A stretch of DNA of 43,586 nucleotides from Paenibacillus sp. SY21-1 (GCF_005222705.1 NZ_STGF01000020.1:1-43586); one strand, 5' to 3'; counted from the stretch's first letter, positions 1-9,769 are shown. Numbers and translations: made by a program. Notes: generated by a model from the letters alone, not told the origin.

Positions 1-3000
1 CAACGACGTGCCTAGCCACGAACTGGCGATGCTCGCTTCGCCCGCGCCGTCTGTCGTTACGCTTGCGCCGTTGATGGTGTACGCGGTGTTCTGTTCCAAG
101 CCGCTCAGCTTCTCCGCTGCGAAATCGATCGTCGCGCTTGGCGTTGTTTCTTGTATCATCGCAGGCGTCGAGAATGTCAGGGATGTATCCACCCCTGCCG
201 ATGCTGATCCGCTTGCCGCCAGTCTTACCTTTACTGTATGGTTGCCGCTGAGATTAGGCGCATTGGTGCCGTCATACTGCACGTACGCTCCACCGTCAAC
301 GGAGAACTCCATCGTTGTATTAAGGCCCACTATCGTATCGGCCGAATCGTCGGCAGTCACCGTAACGACGCTGAGCGAATTCGAATACGTAACCAACGTT
401 CTAGGCGTTTGATCTGCACTTTGATGCGTCAGTTTCGCCCTGATCCGGTACGTATGATGAGATTGAAGCGGAAGGTCATTAATCGACAAGTTTGACGTTG
501 GTGTATGGACAACCTCATTCCAGACGGTCTCCCCGTCTTTTAGCGCTTCGAAGGCAACATTCTGCGCTGCCTGCATAATATCCTCCCAGCCCCCCGTTGA
601 AGGGAGAGTCAACGTTACGCCTTGGCCGGTTACGCCGGACGCCGACATAATGGGCGAACGGTATCCGCCGAGCACCGCATGATAGCTTGCACCGTTGGAG
701 TTTGTCAACAAGACGACATCCCCTTGATTCAGCGATACGCCGACATAGGTTTGCTGGTTGGCAGTCTTGATTTCTTCACCCATTAAATAAGCTGACTCGC
801 TGCCTGTCAGCGTAATCCCGTTCACGACCATTTGGGTATTAGCGGAGTATGGCGCCCATGTCTTCGTCACATCGATTCCGCTGGCATTGTAGGATAACTG
901 ATTATCCTCAATGACCAGATTGGTTGGATAAAAACCAATAACGGCAATTCCCGCGCTTGCATAACCCGGTTGTGTCGTATTTGTATAGCCGGTAATGGCA
1001 TTATTCGTGATATCGCCAGTGCCGCCGTATATATACATGGCGTATTCGTATCCATCCGATTGTCGCAAACGCTCCGGCACATCCGTTCCCTCGAACGTAT
1101 TGTCGCTCATCTCCAAAGCTCCGCTGCGAATGGCAATCGCGTTGCGGAATGCGTTGGTGCTCCCGAATGTTGAATTGGTCACTTCCGTGGACAGTGCCCC
1201 CGGTTCCGCATGAATCCCGAAGCTAAGATTTTCGCCTGGCGTCGGATTGTTATGGAACCCTTCGAGCGTTAGCTTGTCGGCCGAAAGAGAAGCGCCGCTT
1301 TTAACGTTAATGACCGTGAACAGCCCGTCATTAGCTGTGCTGGAGCCATTTTTATTGACGCCATTTTTTAAGGTTATTTCGTTTAAAGTCAGCTTGCTGC
1401 CCGTGCCTTCAATTTTAAGGTATGATAAAACATTCGCATAATTGGGCAAAGCCGAGCTGCTGACGATCGCATCGTCACTGCGCACGACTGTATCGAGGAT
1501 GCCTTGGCCAGCCACTATCGTCGATCCATGTCCATCAATGGTTAACGGTCTGCTAACCGTTCCTCCTGCCAAGCTGTACGTTGTAGCCGGCATCAGGTGT
1601 ACGACAGAAATAGCAGCATTGGCAAAATAATGGGCTAACGCCTCGGAATCGCCTGCGGTCACCTCTGTTTTGAGCTCAGTCGCAAAGCTCCAGCTTGTTG
1701 TATCCGCAATTCCCGCAAAGTCGGCTCCGCCGCTAACGGCCTTAAAGGCGCCTGCTTCCACGGTTACATAATAATCCGTGCTGTAATACAAATCCTTTGT
1801 TAACGGAATCGTTGCTTCCATGCCGGACGCAGCAATGACCGCATCGCCGGCATCGATGGCATCCATAACTTGATTGTCCGATGCCCGGTGCACTTTAATT
1901 AGCTTTCCGGAAACAGCGCTAACCGCTTCGCTGAAACTTATGGCCAGATCGTCCTCAATCGCGATCCCGCTCTCATTATCGTCAGGCGTCAAGGCCGTTG
2001 CCGTCAAGCCAGCCGATACCCCGGCCCGATTTACCGTCACGGCATAATACTTCGTCGTTGCGCCATCCTCTGCCGTCACCTTGATGTAGGCGACAGCTTG
2101 GCCTCCCGCTGGCAACGAAATCGTTCCTCCGCCTGCAATCGCTCCGCTTGAAAAGTCATGATTGCTGTACATCTCCACTGTCGCATTGCCATCCGCCAAG
2201 ACAAGGTCCGCCAGCCCAACTGTCGAGACTGCGTTCGTTACGTCGACCGACCACGCAATCGGCGTACCGGAAGCCGTTCCATCGCCTCCTGTCGGCGAAA
2301 GATCGGACTGTCCTAGAATACTTGTCAAGCCGGCATCGGAAGCAAGCGCGGATTGACCAAACACAATTCGAGCGTTGTCCTTGCCCACAATGTAGAAATT
2401 CCCATTCTCAAACACCACAGCGTACAATCCGCCTCCGCTGACGCCAAGCGTCTGTTCATCGTAAGCGGTCCAGTTCACTAAATCGGCGGATGTGTACACA
2501 GCATGATGTTCTCTAGAAGATTGATCATAGGACAAGCCAACCGCTATATACATGCCGTTCCCATACGCAATGGATTTAAGTTCGACGCTGCTGGAAGGAT
2601 CGACGGCATGCTCCGCCCAGACGGAGCTAGGTCCCAACGTTCCGCTGGTCTCAAGGACGTATGGCAGCCAGTTCGTTCCATCAACGCCTGTGACGACATA
2701 AGTGCCGTTGACATAAGCGATATCAAAAAACATATAGTAAGAGCTATTAATGTAGCTGTCCAACGAGCTTACAGGAGCCCAGTTCTGGCCATTCGCATCG
2801 GAAACCGAAATGCCGTAGCCATGAATAATAAAATACTGGCCGTTTATATATTTAATTTGGACGACGTACTTGCCGCTAAAGGTGCTGTCGTCTACTTGCC
2901 AGGATACACCGTCTGCGGAGGTCAGCACTTCATCGTTGTTCGTAATGGCGACGAACCCTCCGTCTCCATAAGCGAGACCGATAACCGACCCGCTCGCACC

Positions 3001-4308
3001 GGCAGGGAGACTACTGGTTGTCCAATTGTTTCCATCAGTCGAAGTGCCAATTTTATTGCCCGCAGCCACAAATTTGTTGTTGCCGTAAGCTACTGTAGTA
3101 AAGGAATCCTTCGGCAAAAATCCGTCGACGCCGGATAGATGGCTCCAGCCGTTTGACGACGTTAAAATGCTGCCATCCGCATCCTCTCCCCCGTACGAGG
3201 AAGGCAAATCGCCGACAACAACCCAAGTGCTGCCGTTGACAGCAATGGATTTCAAATTACTTTCTATCCTTTTCCATTTCACTTTATCAGCCGATACAAC
3301 GAGACTGTTGTCAGAAGCGGTCAACAGCACCATGCCCGTTCCATTGGTTGCTGCCGAAAGAGTCGCGATGTTCGTTACCTTTGATTGCGTATTCCAGTTA
3401 ACCCCGCCGTCTGATGAGCTTTGCCATATGCCAGCTTTGCCGAAGCGATGGGTCGTCCCCCCATCCTGAACGGTAGCATAAATGCCGTTATAAGAAGCAT
3501 CTGCCGCAAATGTGGTTCCATTCGTACTGGAATATCCCGTGGTTCCGTTGCTTGTTAAAGAAAGCTTGCCATTTAGAACAGAGAAGTTGCCCAGCGCGTT
3601 GCTGCCGACAAAACCGTTTGTCCAGCTCGTTCCATTGGAAGAATAGGTATACGCGCCGAAGAGGTTGCCGCCGACCACATACTTGCCCGCAACATAAGCC
3701 ATATCCGTAAAGTAGAACCTTGAAGACGTAGTGGTGGACGGAGGCCATATGCGGGGTATTTCCGCCCATTGCGTCCAGGTTTGACCGTTCCCGGAGGAAT
3801 AGATTATTCCTTTGTCATTGGTTGTTTCGCTCCCCGGCCAACGACCCCCAAGCGCATAAAACGTTCCATTGATATAAACGACTTTTTGCAGTAAATTGCC
3901 ATTGATCGAAGCGGATTTATCGCTCCATGTTTCCCCGTCGCTTGAGACGATCAGCTTGGCCGAAACAATCGAATTGGCATATTCAACGCCGACTGCCACA
4001 TAAACATTGGCGGCAAATGTAAGGCTTCGCCACGAAATATTCGTATTAGATGCAGGAGTCGAAATGATGGACCAATTCAACCCATCCGCCGATTGAACGA
4101 TCCTCCCGTTTTCTCCCACCGCCGTATATTTGCCATTCGCGTATACTACGCTGCTTAGCGGACCGTCCACATTCCCGCCAACTGCCGACAACACGCTAAG
4201 GGCTGCGTTCCCGGAGGCCCGAGCCGGCTGAATGCTGAAGCCTGGCACAATTAAAAGACAAACAAGGATAGTAATAACCATCTTTCTCCAACGCAAGTAG
4301 CTGATCAT
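1..4308 (-). CDS. Very large secreted protein with Asp-box-like repeats, Ig-like domains and beta-helix (C-terminus beyond the window)
   Basis: The reading frame is open from an ATG at 4308 to base 1, giving 1,436 codons and no stop, so the gene is cut by the left edge. AGGGGA lies 6 nt before the ATG. Residues 1-31 form a Sec signal peptide (RWRK, a hydrophobic core, then ARA before SGN). Residues about 35-620 hold roughly eleven Asp-box-like motifs of the form SxDGxxW, as in BNR/sialidase-type beta-propellers. Residues about 655-763 look like a cadherin-like beta-sandwich and about 765-875 like an SbsA-type Ig domain. Residues about 880-1160 have the short N/G-rich repeats of a parallel beta-helix, and a DUF4073-like stretch follows near the edge (YVQYDGTNAP). 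It is probably a cell-surface or secreted adhesin or polysaccharide-binding/lyase-like protein. No catalytic residues can be assigned. A terminator separates it from the upstream solute-binding gene. Confidence 0.85.
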   Translation of the reverse strand, partial: MISYLRWRKMVITILVCLLIVPGFSIQPARASGNAALSVLSAVGGNVDGPLSSVVYANGKYTAVGENGRIVQSADGLNWSIISTPASNTNISWRSLTFAANVYVAVGVEYANSIVSAKLIVSSDGETWSDKSASINGNLLQKVVYINGTFYALGGRWPGSETTNDKGIIYSSGNGQTWTQWAEIPRIWPPSTTTSSRFYFTDMAYVAGKYVVGGNLFGAYTYSSNGTSWTNGFVGSNALGNFSVLNGKLSLTSNGTTGYSSTNGTTFAADASYNGIYATVQDGGTTHRFGKAGIWQSSSDGGVNWNTQSKVTNIATLSAATNGTGMVLLTASDNSLVVSADKVKWKRIESNLKSIAVNGSTWVVVGDLPSSYGGEDADGSILTSSNGWSHLSGVDGFLPKDSFTTVAYGNNKFVAAGNKIGTSTDGNNWTTSSLPAGASGSVIGLAYGDGGFVAITNNDEVLTSADGVSWQVDDSTFSGKYVVQIKYINGQYFIIHGYGISVSDANGQNWAPVSSLDSYINSSYYMFFDIAYVNGTYVVTGVDGTNWLPYVLETSGTLGPSSVWAEHAVDPSSSVELKSIAYGNGMYIAVGLSYDQSSREHHAVYTSADLVNWTAYDEQTLGVSGGGLYAVVFENGNFYIVGKDNARIVFGQSALASDAGLTSILGQSDLSPTGGDGTASGTPIAWSVDVTNAVSTVGLADLVLADGNATVEMYSNHDFSSGAIAGGGTISLPAGGQAVAYIKVTAEDGATTKYYAVTVNRAGVSAGLTATALTPDDNESGIAIEDDLAISFSEAVSAVSGKLIKVHRASDNQVMDAIDAGDAVIAASGMEATIPLTKDLYYSTDYYVTVEAGAFKAVSGGADFAGIADTTSWSFATELKTEVTAGDSEALAHYFANAAISVVHLMPATTYSLAGGTVSRPLTIDGHGSTIVAGQGILDTVVRSDDAIVSSSALPNYANVLSYLKIEGTGSKLTLNEITLKNGVNKNGSSTANDGLFTVINVKSGASLSADKLTLEGFHNNPTPGENLSFGIHAEPGALSTEVTNSTFGSTNAFRNAIAIRSGALEMSDNTFEGTDVPERLRQSDGYEYAMYIYGGTGDITNNAITGYTNTTQPGYASAGIAVIGFYPTNLVIEDNQLSYNASGIDVTKTWAPYSANTQMVVNGITLTGSESAYLMGEEIKTANQQTYVGVSLNQGDVVLLTNSNGASYHAVLGGYRSPIMSASGVTGQGVTLTLPSTGGWEDIMQAAQNVAFEALKDGETVWNEVVHTPTSNLSINDLPLQSHHTYRIRAKLTHQSADQTPRTLVTYSNSLSVVTVTADDSADTIVGLNTTMEFSVDGGAYVQYDGTNAPNLSGNHTVKVRLAASGSASAGVDTSLTFSTPAMIQETTPSATIDFAAEKLSGLEQNTAYTINGASVTTDGAGEASIASSWLGTSL

Positions 4309-4451
4309 GTTAGTTCCCCTCTCAAAGTTTGGACTATCCTGCAAAGCCTACCTATAAATGAACCGTATTGCTTCGACATCATTCATGCAAAAAACTCGTC
4401 GGCGCGTAAATTTCGACAATATATTCTGCAAAATTTAGTCAATTCAGCATC

Positions 4452-4485
4452 ATTATATCAATTTGCACTGGACAATTTCTGGACA
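4452..4485 (-). promoter_or_regulatory. Candidate activator-dependent promoter with 11-bp-spaced direct repeats
   Basis: On the minus strand a perfect TATAAT lies at 4457-4452, about 144 nt before the large secreted-protein gene. The hexamer 17 bp upstream (GAAATT) is a poor -35. Two direct repeats TGTCCAG occupy 4485-4479 and 4474-4468. They are exactly 11 bp apart, so on one face of the helix, and they overlap the -35 position. This layout is typical of promoters activated by winged-helix response regulators. The regulator is not identified. Confidence 0.45.
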
Positions 4486-4511
4486 TATTTTAGAGAAGAC
4501 TCAACTGAAAT

Positions 4512-4526
4512 CCCCCCCCCCCCCCC
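4512..4526. repeat. Homopolymer of 15 C (15 G on the minus strand)
   Basis: An uninterrupted run of 15 C lies between the terminator of the solute-binding gene and the promoter region of the large secreted protein. It is about 27 bp upstream of the TGTCCAG repeats on the minus strand. Runs of this length are prone to slippage both in cells and in sequencing, so the true length may vary. Confidence 0.95.
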
Positions 4527-4546
4527 TCGCAAACTGCGCAGCACGC

Positions 4547-4574
4547 AAAAAATCCCGGCACGCCTGTGCCGGGA
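4547..4574 (-). terminator. Rho-independent terminator of the solute-binding protein gene
   Basis: On the minus strand a perfect 9-bp stem (TCCCGGCAC / GTGCCGGGA) with a 4-nt loop is followed by TTTTTT. It starts 8 nt after the stop codon at 4583. Confidence 0.93.
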
Positions 4575-4582
4575 TAAAAGCC

Positions 4583-6280
4583 TTATTTGACCGTGCTATA
4601 CCATTCATTCACTTCCTTCGTCATATCGTCCCCGCCGGAGGATTTCCACGTTTTCACGAATGCGTCAAACGCGTCGGCCGGCTTTGCTCCGTAAATAATT
4701 TCATTAAAGGTCTGCGCTTCGATTTTCTTGAGATAGTCCATTCGAGATTTCATCGTAGCCGTAGGAGGGCCGACGAACATATCCTTCTTCGAAATATCCT
4801 CCTGCTGAAGAATAACGGTAGCCGCCAAAGCCGTCTCCGGCCCATATTGCGAGATAACCTCTTTCTCCCGATAGGTTGTGGCCTCATTGCCTCCTGCCAA
4901 ACTCAGCAATGCCTTGAACTGGGCATCCGGTATACGCGCACCGTCGCGCACGAGGAAATAACGAAGCGGCGCTGTTATGGCTCCGCCTGGCACATCGGTT
5001 AGATAAAGCGGGTTGCCGTCTGCGTCAAGCGCGTAGTCGTAGCCTTCAAACACGCCGTACTGGAACGGGCTTCCCTCTTGCGGATCAGCCAAATTGTCGA
5101 ACAGATAGTTTTGGTACGTAAACAAGGCTTCCGGATTTTTCATGTCTTTGTTGATCAAGGTGACGCCGTTGACGAAATGGGTTCCATGTCTCATCGCCGT
5201 GCCATCCTCGCCTGTCGGAATCGGATAAGGCTTCCATACAGCGCCTTCGGCGTTCTTCACCGTATCAAGCAACGGCCATCCGCTCATCCAGTAAGGGCCC
5301 GGAATAATGCCAGCCGTACCGGCAACTGCAGGCTCGGCCGTTTTATTCTCGTCCCAGAGCGCCGCTTCTTTCGGAATATAGCCTTTATCGCGCCATTCCT
5401 TCAGCTTCAGCAGTCCGGGCTTCATGCCTTCATTAATCGAGCCGTATTCAAGAGCGCCGTCTGCCGCCAAGTTCCATTGCGCCGGCATTGCGCCGTATGC
5501 TCCGAATATCCAGGAGGGATCGCCCATCCACGTATTCATCGACGTTTTGAAGCCGATGCTGAGCGGAAGCACTTGGTCAGGCTTCAAGCCTTGCGGATTG
5601 TTGTTTTTGAATGCGTCCATTACTGTTTCCAGCTCGGCAATCGTAGTCGGAGCCTTCACATTCAGCTTGTCCAGCCAATCCTGACGAATCCAGAGCAGGT
5701 AGTCGCTGTTGTAGGCGTAATCGAGCACCGGAATGCCCATCCGTTTTCCGTCGCGAATGTACGAGTTCCACACGCCGGAATCAAGCTCCATCGCTTTTTT
5801 CCACGTTTCGCCCGCATATTTATCAAAAAGCGCGCCGGCATCCTGGAACATGCCGGAATCGATCAGATCCTGCGCCAGCAGCTTCTCATTGTTGCCAAGT
5901 GTAACGACATCCGGCATTTGCTGCCCCGAGGACATCGCCAGACGCAGCTTTGTCGCAAAAGCGCCGTTTGTATCCGTCACGGACCACAACGAATTGATTT
6001 GGATGCCAAGCGTATCGAGCGCCCATTTCGTCGCCACATTGTTTTCGATCGTTTCTCCTTCCCGGAAGGTGAGGGCCGGATCGACGCCCCATACGGCCGA
6101 TATCGTAACCGGCGGCTCGTATTTCTCTTTATAAGCGTTCTCTCCCGCTCCCGAGACGTTCGTGCCGCCCGTATTCTCGGACCCTGATTTGCCGGCGTTG
6201 CCGCTGCAGCCGACCAGAGCCGATACGATCAGAATGGAGCTGACAATGGTCATAAAACGCTTTCTTGTCTTGGTGCTCAT
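4583..6280 (-). CDS. ABC transporter solute-binding lipoprotein (family 1, LplA/YtcQ-like), orphan
   Basis: This is a 565-residue lipoprotein that would capture an oligosaccharide or sugar outside the membrane for an ABC importer. The frame is open to 6319, but the ATG at 6280 has AAGGGGG 7 nt upstream and is followed directly by the signal peptide MSTKTRKRFM. The lipobox is LVGC, with the Cys as lipidation site, followed by an SG-rich linker. The length and the pattern of aromatic residues in the rest (for example LLWIRQDWLDKL, a typical segment of this family) match the roughly 550-residue LplA/YtcQ group. Such genes normally sit beside two permease genes (LplB/YtcP type), and none lies in the window, so it must use a distant permease or act as a sensor. 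The adjacent kinase/response regulator pair upstream is the probable control system. The substrate is unknown; galactan fragments are a guess from context. Confidence 0.9.
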   Translation of the reverse strand: MSTKTRKRFMTIVSSILIVSALVGCSGNAGKSGSENTGGTNVSGAGENAYKEKYEPPVTISAVWGVDPALTFREGETIENNVATKWALDTLGIQINSLWSVTDTNGAFATKLRLAMSSGQQMPDVVTLGNNEKLLAQDLIDSGMFQDAGALFDKYAGETWKKAMELDSGVWNSYIRDGKRMGIPVLDYAYNSDYLLWIRQDWLDKLNVKAPTTIAELETVMDAFKNNNPQGLKPDQVLPLSIGFKTSMNTWMGDPSWIFGAYGAMPAQWNLAADGALEYGSINEGMKPGLLKLKEWRDKGYIPKEAALWDENKTAEPAVAGTAGIIPGPYWMSGWPLLDTVKNAEGAVWKPYPIPTGEDGTAMRHGTHFVNGVTLINKDMKNPEALFTYQNYLFDNLADPQEGSPFQYGVFEGYDYALDADGNPLYLTDVPGGAITAPLRYFLVRDGARIPDAQFKALLSLAGGNEATTYREKEVISQYGPETALAATVILQQEDISKKDMFVGPPTATMKSRMDYLKKIEAQTFNEIIYGAKPADAFDAFVKTWKSSGGDDMTKEVNEWYSTVK

Positions 6281-6317
6281 GGTAATCCCCCTTAGTGATG
6301 ATGTGCTTCTAAGGACC

Positions 6318-6323
6318 ATTATA
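6318..6323 (-). promoter_or_regulatory. -10 element (TATAAT) for the solute-binding protein gene
   Basis: A perfect TATAAT reads on the minus strand at 6323-6318, about 38 nt before the ATG at 6280. No recognisable -35 lies 16-18 bp upstream. This fits a promoter that needs an activator such as the upstream YesN-type regulator. Confidence 0.45.
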
Positions 6324-6385
6324 GTTCCGGACAGGGGTCGATCCTATGCCACAATGACAGCATATCAGCACTTATTGCAACCTCT

Positions 6386-8026
6386 TTACTGCTCGCGGAA
6401 CTCTTGGGGGGTCAGACCTACATACTTTTTGAACGTTTTGCTGAAATATTGCGGATTCTGGTAGCCGAGCTCGCTCGTAATCTCATATATTTTTTTATTT
6501 GTGCTTTTTAACAAAAAAAGCGCCCGCTCCATTTTTTTGCCGATAATCCATTCGCTCAGACTCTCGCCCGTTTCCGCCTTGAACACCTTGGACAAATAAA
6601 CGGGATGCAGAAACACGCGGTCGGCGATCGTCTTGACGCTCGTATCCTGAGATAAATTAGCGGCAACGATCTCCTGCACCTGCTTGATCAAATAGCTTTT
6701 CCCGCTCTCCTCCTGGCCGGACAGCTCCTCCTCAAGCTTGCGGAGCGCGCCGAGAGACCAGTCCTCCAGCCGGTCGGGGGACAAAGCGACGGTCTGATCG
6801 AGAATAAACGGAATATCCAGCTCGGCAATTTGCGATACATACTTCCCTTGCCTATGCGTGACATACATAAACGCATTGGTGAAGGCCAGATACACCTCGT
6901 ACAAATGCTCGCGCGAATAACGGGTGCGCCGAAGGTCGGCGAACACGTCCCTCATCTTTTCCTCGGCCGCGCTCCAGCGCTTGGACTCCAGCAGCACGTT
7001 AATCGTCGGAGGCTTGTACAAGCTTTCGATCGCTTTGACCGAATGCTGCCCGCCATGAACGTCGTCTGACAAATAATAAATGCCGTGAAACTCCTCATTC
7101 GCTGCGAGAAACATCTTGCCAAGCGCCGCCCGATAAGCGGATGGCACGTCGCCCGGAAAGCTGAACCACTCGGATACGACAAGGGAAATTTCGCCGCGCA
7201 AATAGCTGCTTACATTGCTTCTCAGTGTTGCGGCAGCCTGCTCCAAATCGGTCTTGCGCTGCTTCCACAGCTCCTGGGTCAATTCACCGTCGGCAAGGCC
7301 ATCCCTCTTCTGCTGGGCAATGATAAGCAAGTACTCATGGGGAGCCTTGCAATGCCATAATCGGAAATGCTCGGCGAACGTTTCCTCCGCGATGTTGCCG
7401 ACCGCAAATTCCATCAGGCTGGCCGAAGCGTAATCCAGGTGGGAGAATTGCTTTCCGAGCTGCACAAGCATGAGAATCGACGACGCGTCCGCCGCAAGCG
7501 GAAGTTCATATTGATCCAGCTTCTCTTTGACGGTTTGGACCGAAAGCTGCCTGCCCAGCACCAGATCAACCATAAAATTGGCGCGAAGCACGGTAAAATC
7601 CGATTTGCGGTCGTACAGCAGCTGCTGATATTTGTCCACTTGCTCCCATTCATCCTTCAGCGCTTCAATCGCGCCCGTCAGCGATTTCATGAATTCGTCG
7701 TCGTTAACCGGCTTGAGAATATAATCGAACGCTTGAAGCTGAATCGCCTTCTTGGCGTATTCAAAGTCGGAATGTCCAGTGAGCAGCAGGCATTTCACGT
7801 TCGGCCACCGCTCGCCGATTTCCCGGATTAATTCCAGTCCGTTCATATCGGGCATCGCGATATCGGTAACGACGATGTCGATTGCATTTTCCTCCAGCAG
7901 CTCCAGCGCTTCGAATGCCGATGATGCCTGATACACGCTTTTGACGCCAAGCTCATACCATGGAATCGTCTTCTCCAGGCTTTTCGTCACATAGGTCTCA
8001 TCATCCACCAATAACAACTCAATCAT
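6386..8026 (-). CDS. Response regulator, CheY receiver plus AraC-type DNA-binding domain (YesN-like)
   Basis: This 546-residue regulator is the output partner of the kinase just upstream. Residues 1-120 are a receiver: the acidic pair sits in LLVDDE, the phosphoacceptor is D55 in VVTDIAMPD, and the conserved Lys is in ILKPVNDDE. The middle 300 residues are the poorly conserved linker typical of YesN proteins. Residues about 443-546 are two AraC-type helix-turn-helix motifs (KTIADRVFLHPVYLSKVF and YEITSELGYQNPQYFSKTF). The ATG at 8026 has AGGAGGAG 6 nt upstream. It lies 18 nt after the kinase stop, so the two are co-transcribed. Proteins of this family usually activate adjacent carbohydrate-uptake genes, here the solute-binding protein. 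Confidence 0.95.
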   Translation of the reverse strand: MIELLLVDDETYVTKSLEKTIPWYELGVKSVYQASSAFEALELLEENAIDIVVTDIAMPDMNGLELIREIGERWPNVKCLLLTGHSDFEYAKKAIQLQAFDYILKPVNDDEFMKSLTGAIEALKDEWEQVDKYQQLLYDRKSDFTVLRANFMVDLVLGRQLSVQTVKEKLDQYELPLAADASSILMLVQLGKQFSHLDYASASLMEFAVGNIAEETFAEHFRLWHCKAPHEYLLIIAQQKRDGLADGELTQELWKQRKTDLEQAAATLRSNVSSYLRGEISLVVSEWFSFPGDVPSAYRAALGKMFLAANEEFHGIYYLSDDVHGGQHSVKAIESLYKPPTINVLLESKRWSAAEEKMRDVFADLRRTRYSREHLYEVYLAFTNAFMYVTHRQGKYVSQIAELDIPFILDQTVALSPDRLEDWSLGALRKLEEELSGQEESGKSYLIKQVQEIVAANLSQDTSVKTIADRVFLHPVYLSKVFKAETGESLSEWIIGKKMERALFLLKSTNKKIYEITSELGYQNPQYFSKTFKKYVGLTPQEFREQ

Positions 8027-8044
8027 GTTGTCTCCTCCTATTGA

Positions 8045-9769
8045 TCAAGCCGGCAACCAGCATAGGGTAACCTTCAACCCGCCATGCGGGGAAGTGGCAA
8101 AGCTTAAGCCGGCTTGCCCTCTGTACCGCAGATGCATGCGCTGGTGGACATTCCACAAGCCGCAGCCCATCTGCTCATCCATTTGCTCCCGCATTTTGCG
8201 CTGCAGCGCCAGCATGTCGCCGGACTCCATGCCGCGTCCGTCATCCTCCACGACGAGCCTTGCCCCCTTCTCGTCCCATTCTCCCGTAATAACGATACCG
8301 GAGGCATCCATCGAAGCTTCAATGCCATGAATGACCGCATTTTCGACGAGCGGCTGCAGCACGAGCGGCGGTACGCTTAACTGAAGCATGTCGGCCGGGA
8401 TTCGCACAGAATAGTCCAGCCGGCTAATCCGCATATGCTGAATTTCCAGATAGCTGGTTACAAAATCCACTTCGTCCTTCAACGTTACCAGCTCTCGTTC
8501 CTGCCTCGTCGTGTAGCGGTAATAATTGGACAAATGGTGAGACATCGCCACTACCGGCTTATAGTTTTCCAGCTTCGCCATGCTTGAAATAAAAGAAAAG
8601 CAGTTATAAAAAAAGTGGGGATTGATCTGCGATTGCAATTGCTTCAGCTTGGCTTCCCGCACATGAATTTTCTCCAAATAGACCGTCTCGAACAGCTCCT
8701 GAATTTGCGCCACCATCAGATTGAAACGGGTGTACAAAAACGTAAATTCGGAGTGGCCCCGCGGCTTGATACGATACGAGTAATCGCCGTTTTTCAGCTT
8801 TTGAAACGCCTGTACCAGCCGTTTTATCGGCACTTGCACCTGGGCGTACAGCAAATACGCGGCTATCAGGCACAGCAGCAGCAAAGCTGCTACCGAATAA
8901 TAGAACCATCTTTTCGTTAACTCGAGAGGCTTCATAATTTCCGTAATCGGCAAATAATCGATCAAATACCAGCCAATCGCTTCCGATTTCACCATATTGA
9001 CCAGATAATCGCCGTCGTCAAGCGCAACCATCCGGCTTTCAAGCTCCTGAATCGGCTTCTGCTCGATCAGGCTGATGACCTGATCCGTTTTGACTCTATT
9101 CGCAGAGCGGTTGTAAATGGTTCCTTCATCAGGATGATAATAAACCGGCTCGCGGCTGCCGCCGTTTTTAAATTTGTCCAGCATATCGGCAATGTTGGAG
9201 CTTTCGAATTGAATTTCGATCACGAGACTTGAGCTTCCCGGCTCCAGCGTACTGGAATAGGGGGTAACGGCAAAGCGCGAGAACACGTAGCGCTTGCTTC
9301 CCCCGCCGTCCGTCTGTCTGACCTGCCAGCCCGGCTTGAGTCTTGCCCTAAGCTCATCGGCGCTGTACATACGCACATCGGAATCGGAAATGTCGCGTTG
9401 CAGAACGGGAGAATAAATATGCAGACTGCTTGCCCAGTTGGAGGAGTTTTGCTGTATCGCCAGCTTCGTCTGGATTCGTTTGATTTGCGTAATCGTGCTT
9501 AATTCCAGCTCATGCTGGTAGGTAAAAATATCGCGCAGCGCGGATATGTCCGGGTCCTGTATAAGCAAGTCCGGCCATATCGCCATCGTATCGATGACCG
9601 CGTTCACTTGATTTTGAAAAAACACAAGCTGATTGGTATTTGATTTGTTCAGCTCCTGCTCCAGCAGATCGGCGCTCGTCCGGTTGGAATAAAAATACAA
9701 AAGCAAGATCGGGACCAGTATAAGGACAATCAGAGCGATGATCTTGGTAAACAGGTTGATTTTGGGCAT
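8045..9769 (-). CDS. Membrane sensor histidine kinase (YesM-like, His_kinase family)
   Basis: This is a 574-residue membrane kinase. The ATG at 9769 has GGAGAGGTG upstream; the frame runs on to 9799 without a better site. Transmembrane segment 1 is at residues about 10-27, followed by an extracellular sensor region of about 260 residues and transmembrane segment 2 at about 288-308. A HAMP-type linker leads to the phosphoacceptor H385 in INPHFFYN, the signature of the LytS/YesM class. The C-terminal ATPase contains VVEDDGRGM and GCGLWNVHQRM. It heads an operon with the YesN-type regulator. In this family the signal is usually a sugar, directly or through the solute-binding protein; the ligand here is unknown. 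Confidence 0.94.
   Translation of the reverse strand: MPKINLFTKIIALIVLILVPILLLYFYSNRTSADLLEQELNKSNTNQLVFFQNQVNAVIDTMAIWPDLLIQDPDISALRDIFTYQHELELSTITQIKRIQTKLAIQQNSSNWASSLHIYSPVLQRDISDSDVRMYSADELRARLKPGWQVRQTDGGGSKRYVFSRFAVTPYSSTLEPGSSSLVIEIQFESSNIADMLDKFKNGGSREPVYYHPDEGTIYNRSANRVKTDQVISLIEQKPIQELESRMVALDDGDYLVNMVKSEAIGWYLIDYLPITEIMKPLELTKRWFYYSVAALLLLCLIAAYLLYAQVQVPIKRLVQAFQKLKNGDYSYRIKPRGHSEFTFLYTRFNLMVAQIQELFETVYLEKIHVREAKLKQLQSQINPHFFYNCFSFISSMAKLENYKPVVAMSHHLSNYYRYTTRQERELVTLKDEVDFVTSYLEIQHMRISRLDYSVRIPADMLQLSVPPLVLQPLVENAVIHGIEASMDASGIVITGEWDEKGARLVVEDDGRGMESGDMLALQRKMREQMDEQMGCGLWNVHQRMHLRYRGQAGLSFATSPHGGLKVTLCWLPA

Noticed and set aside
5078..6187. 369-codon plus-strand frame opposite the solute-binding gene
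   Set aside because: It is antisense to a lipoprotein gene with clear family features, and its product is rich in His/Arg with no recognisable domain.
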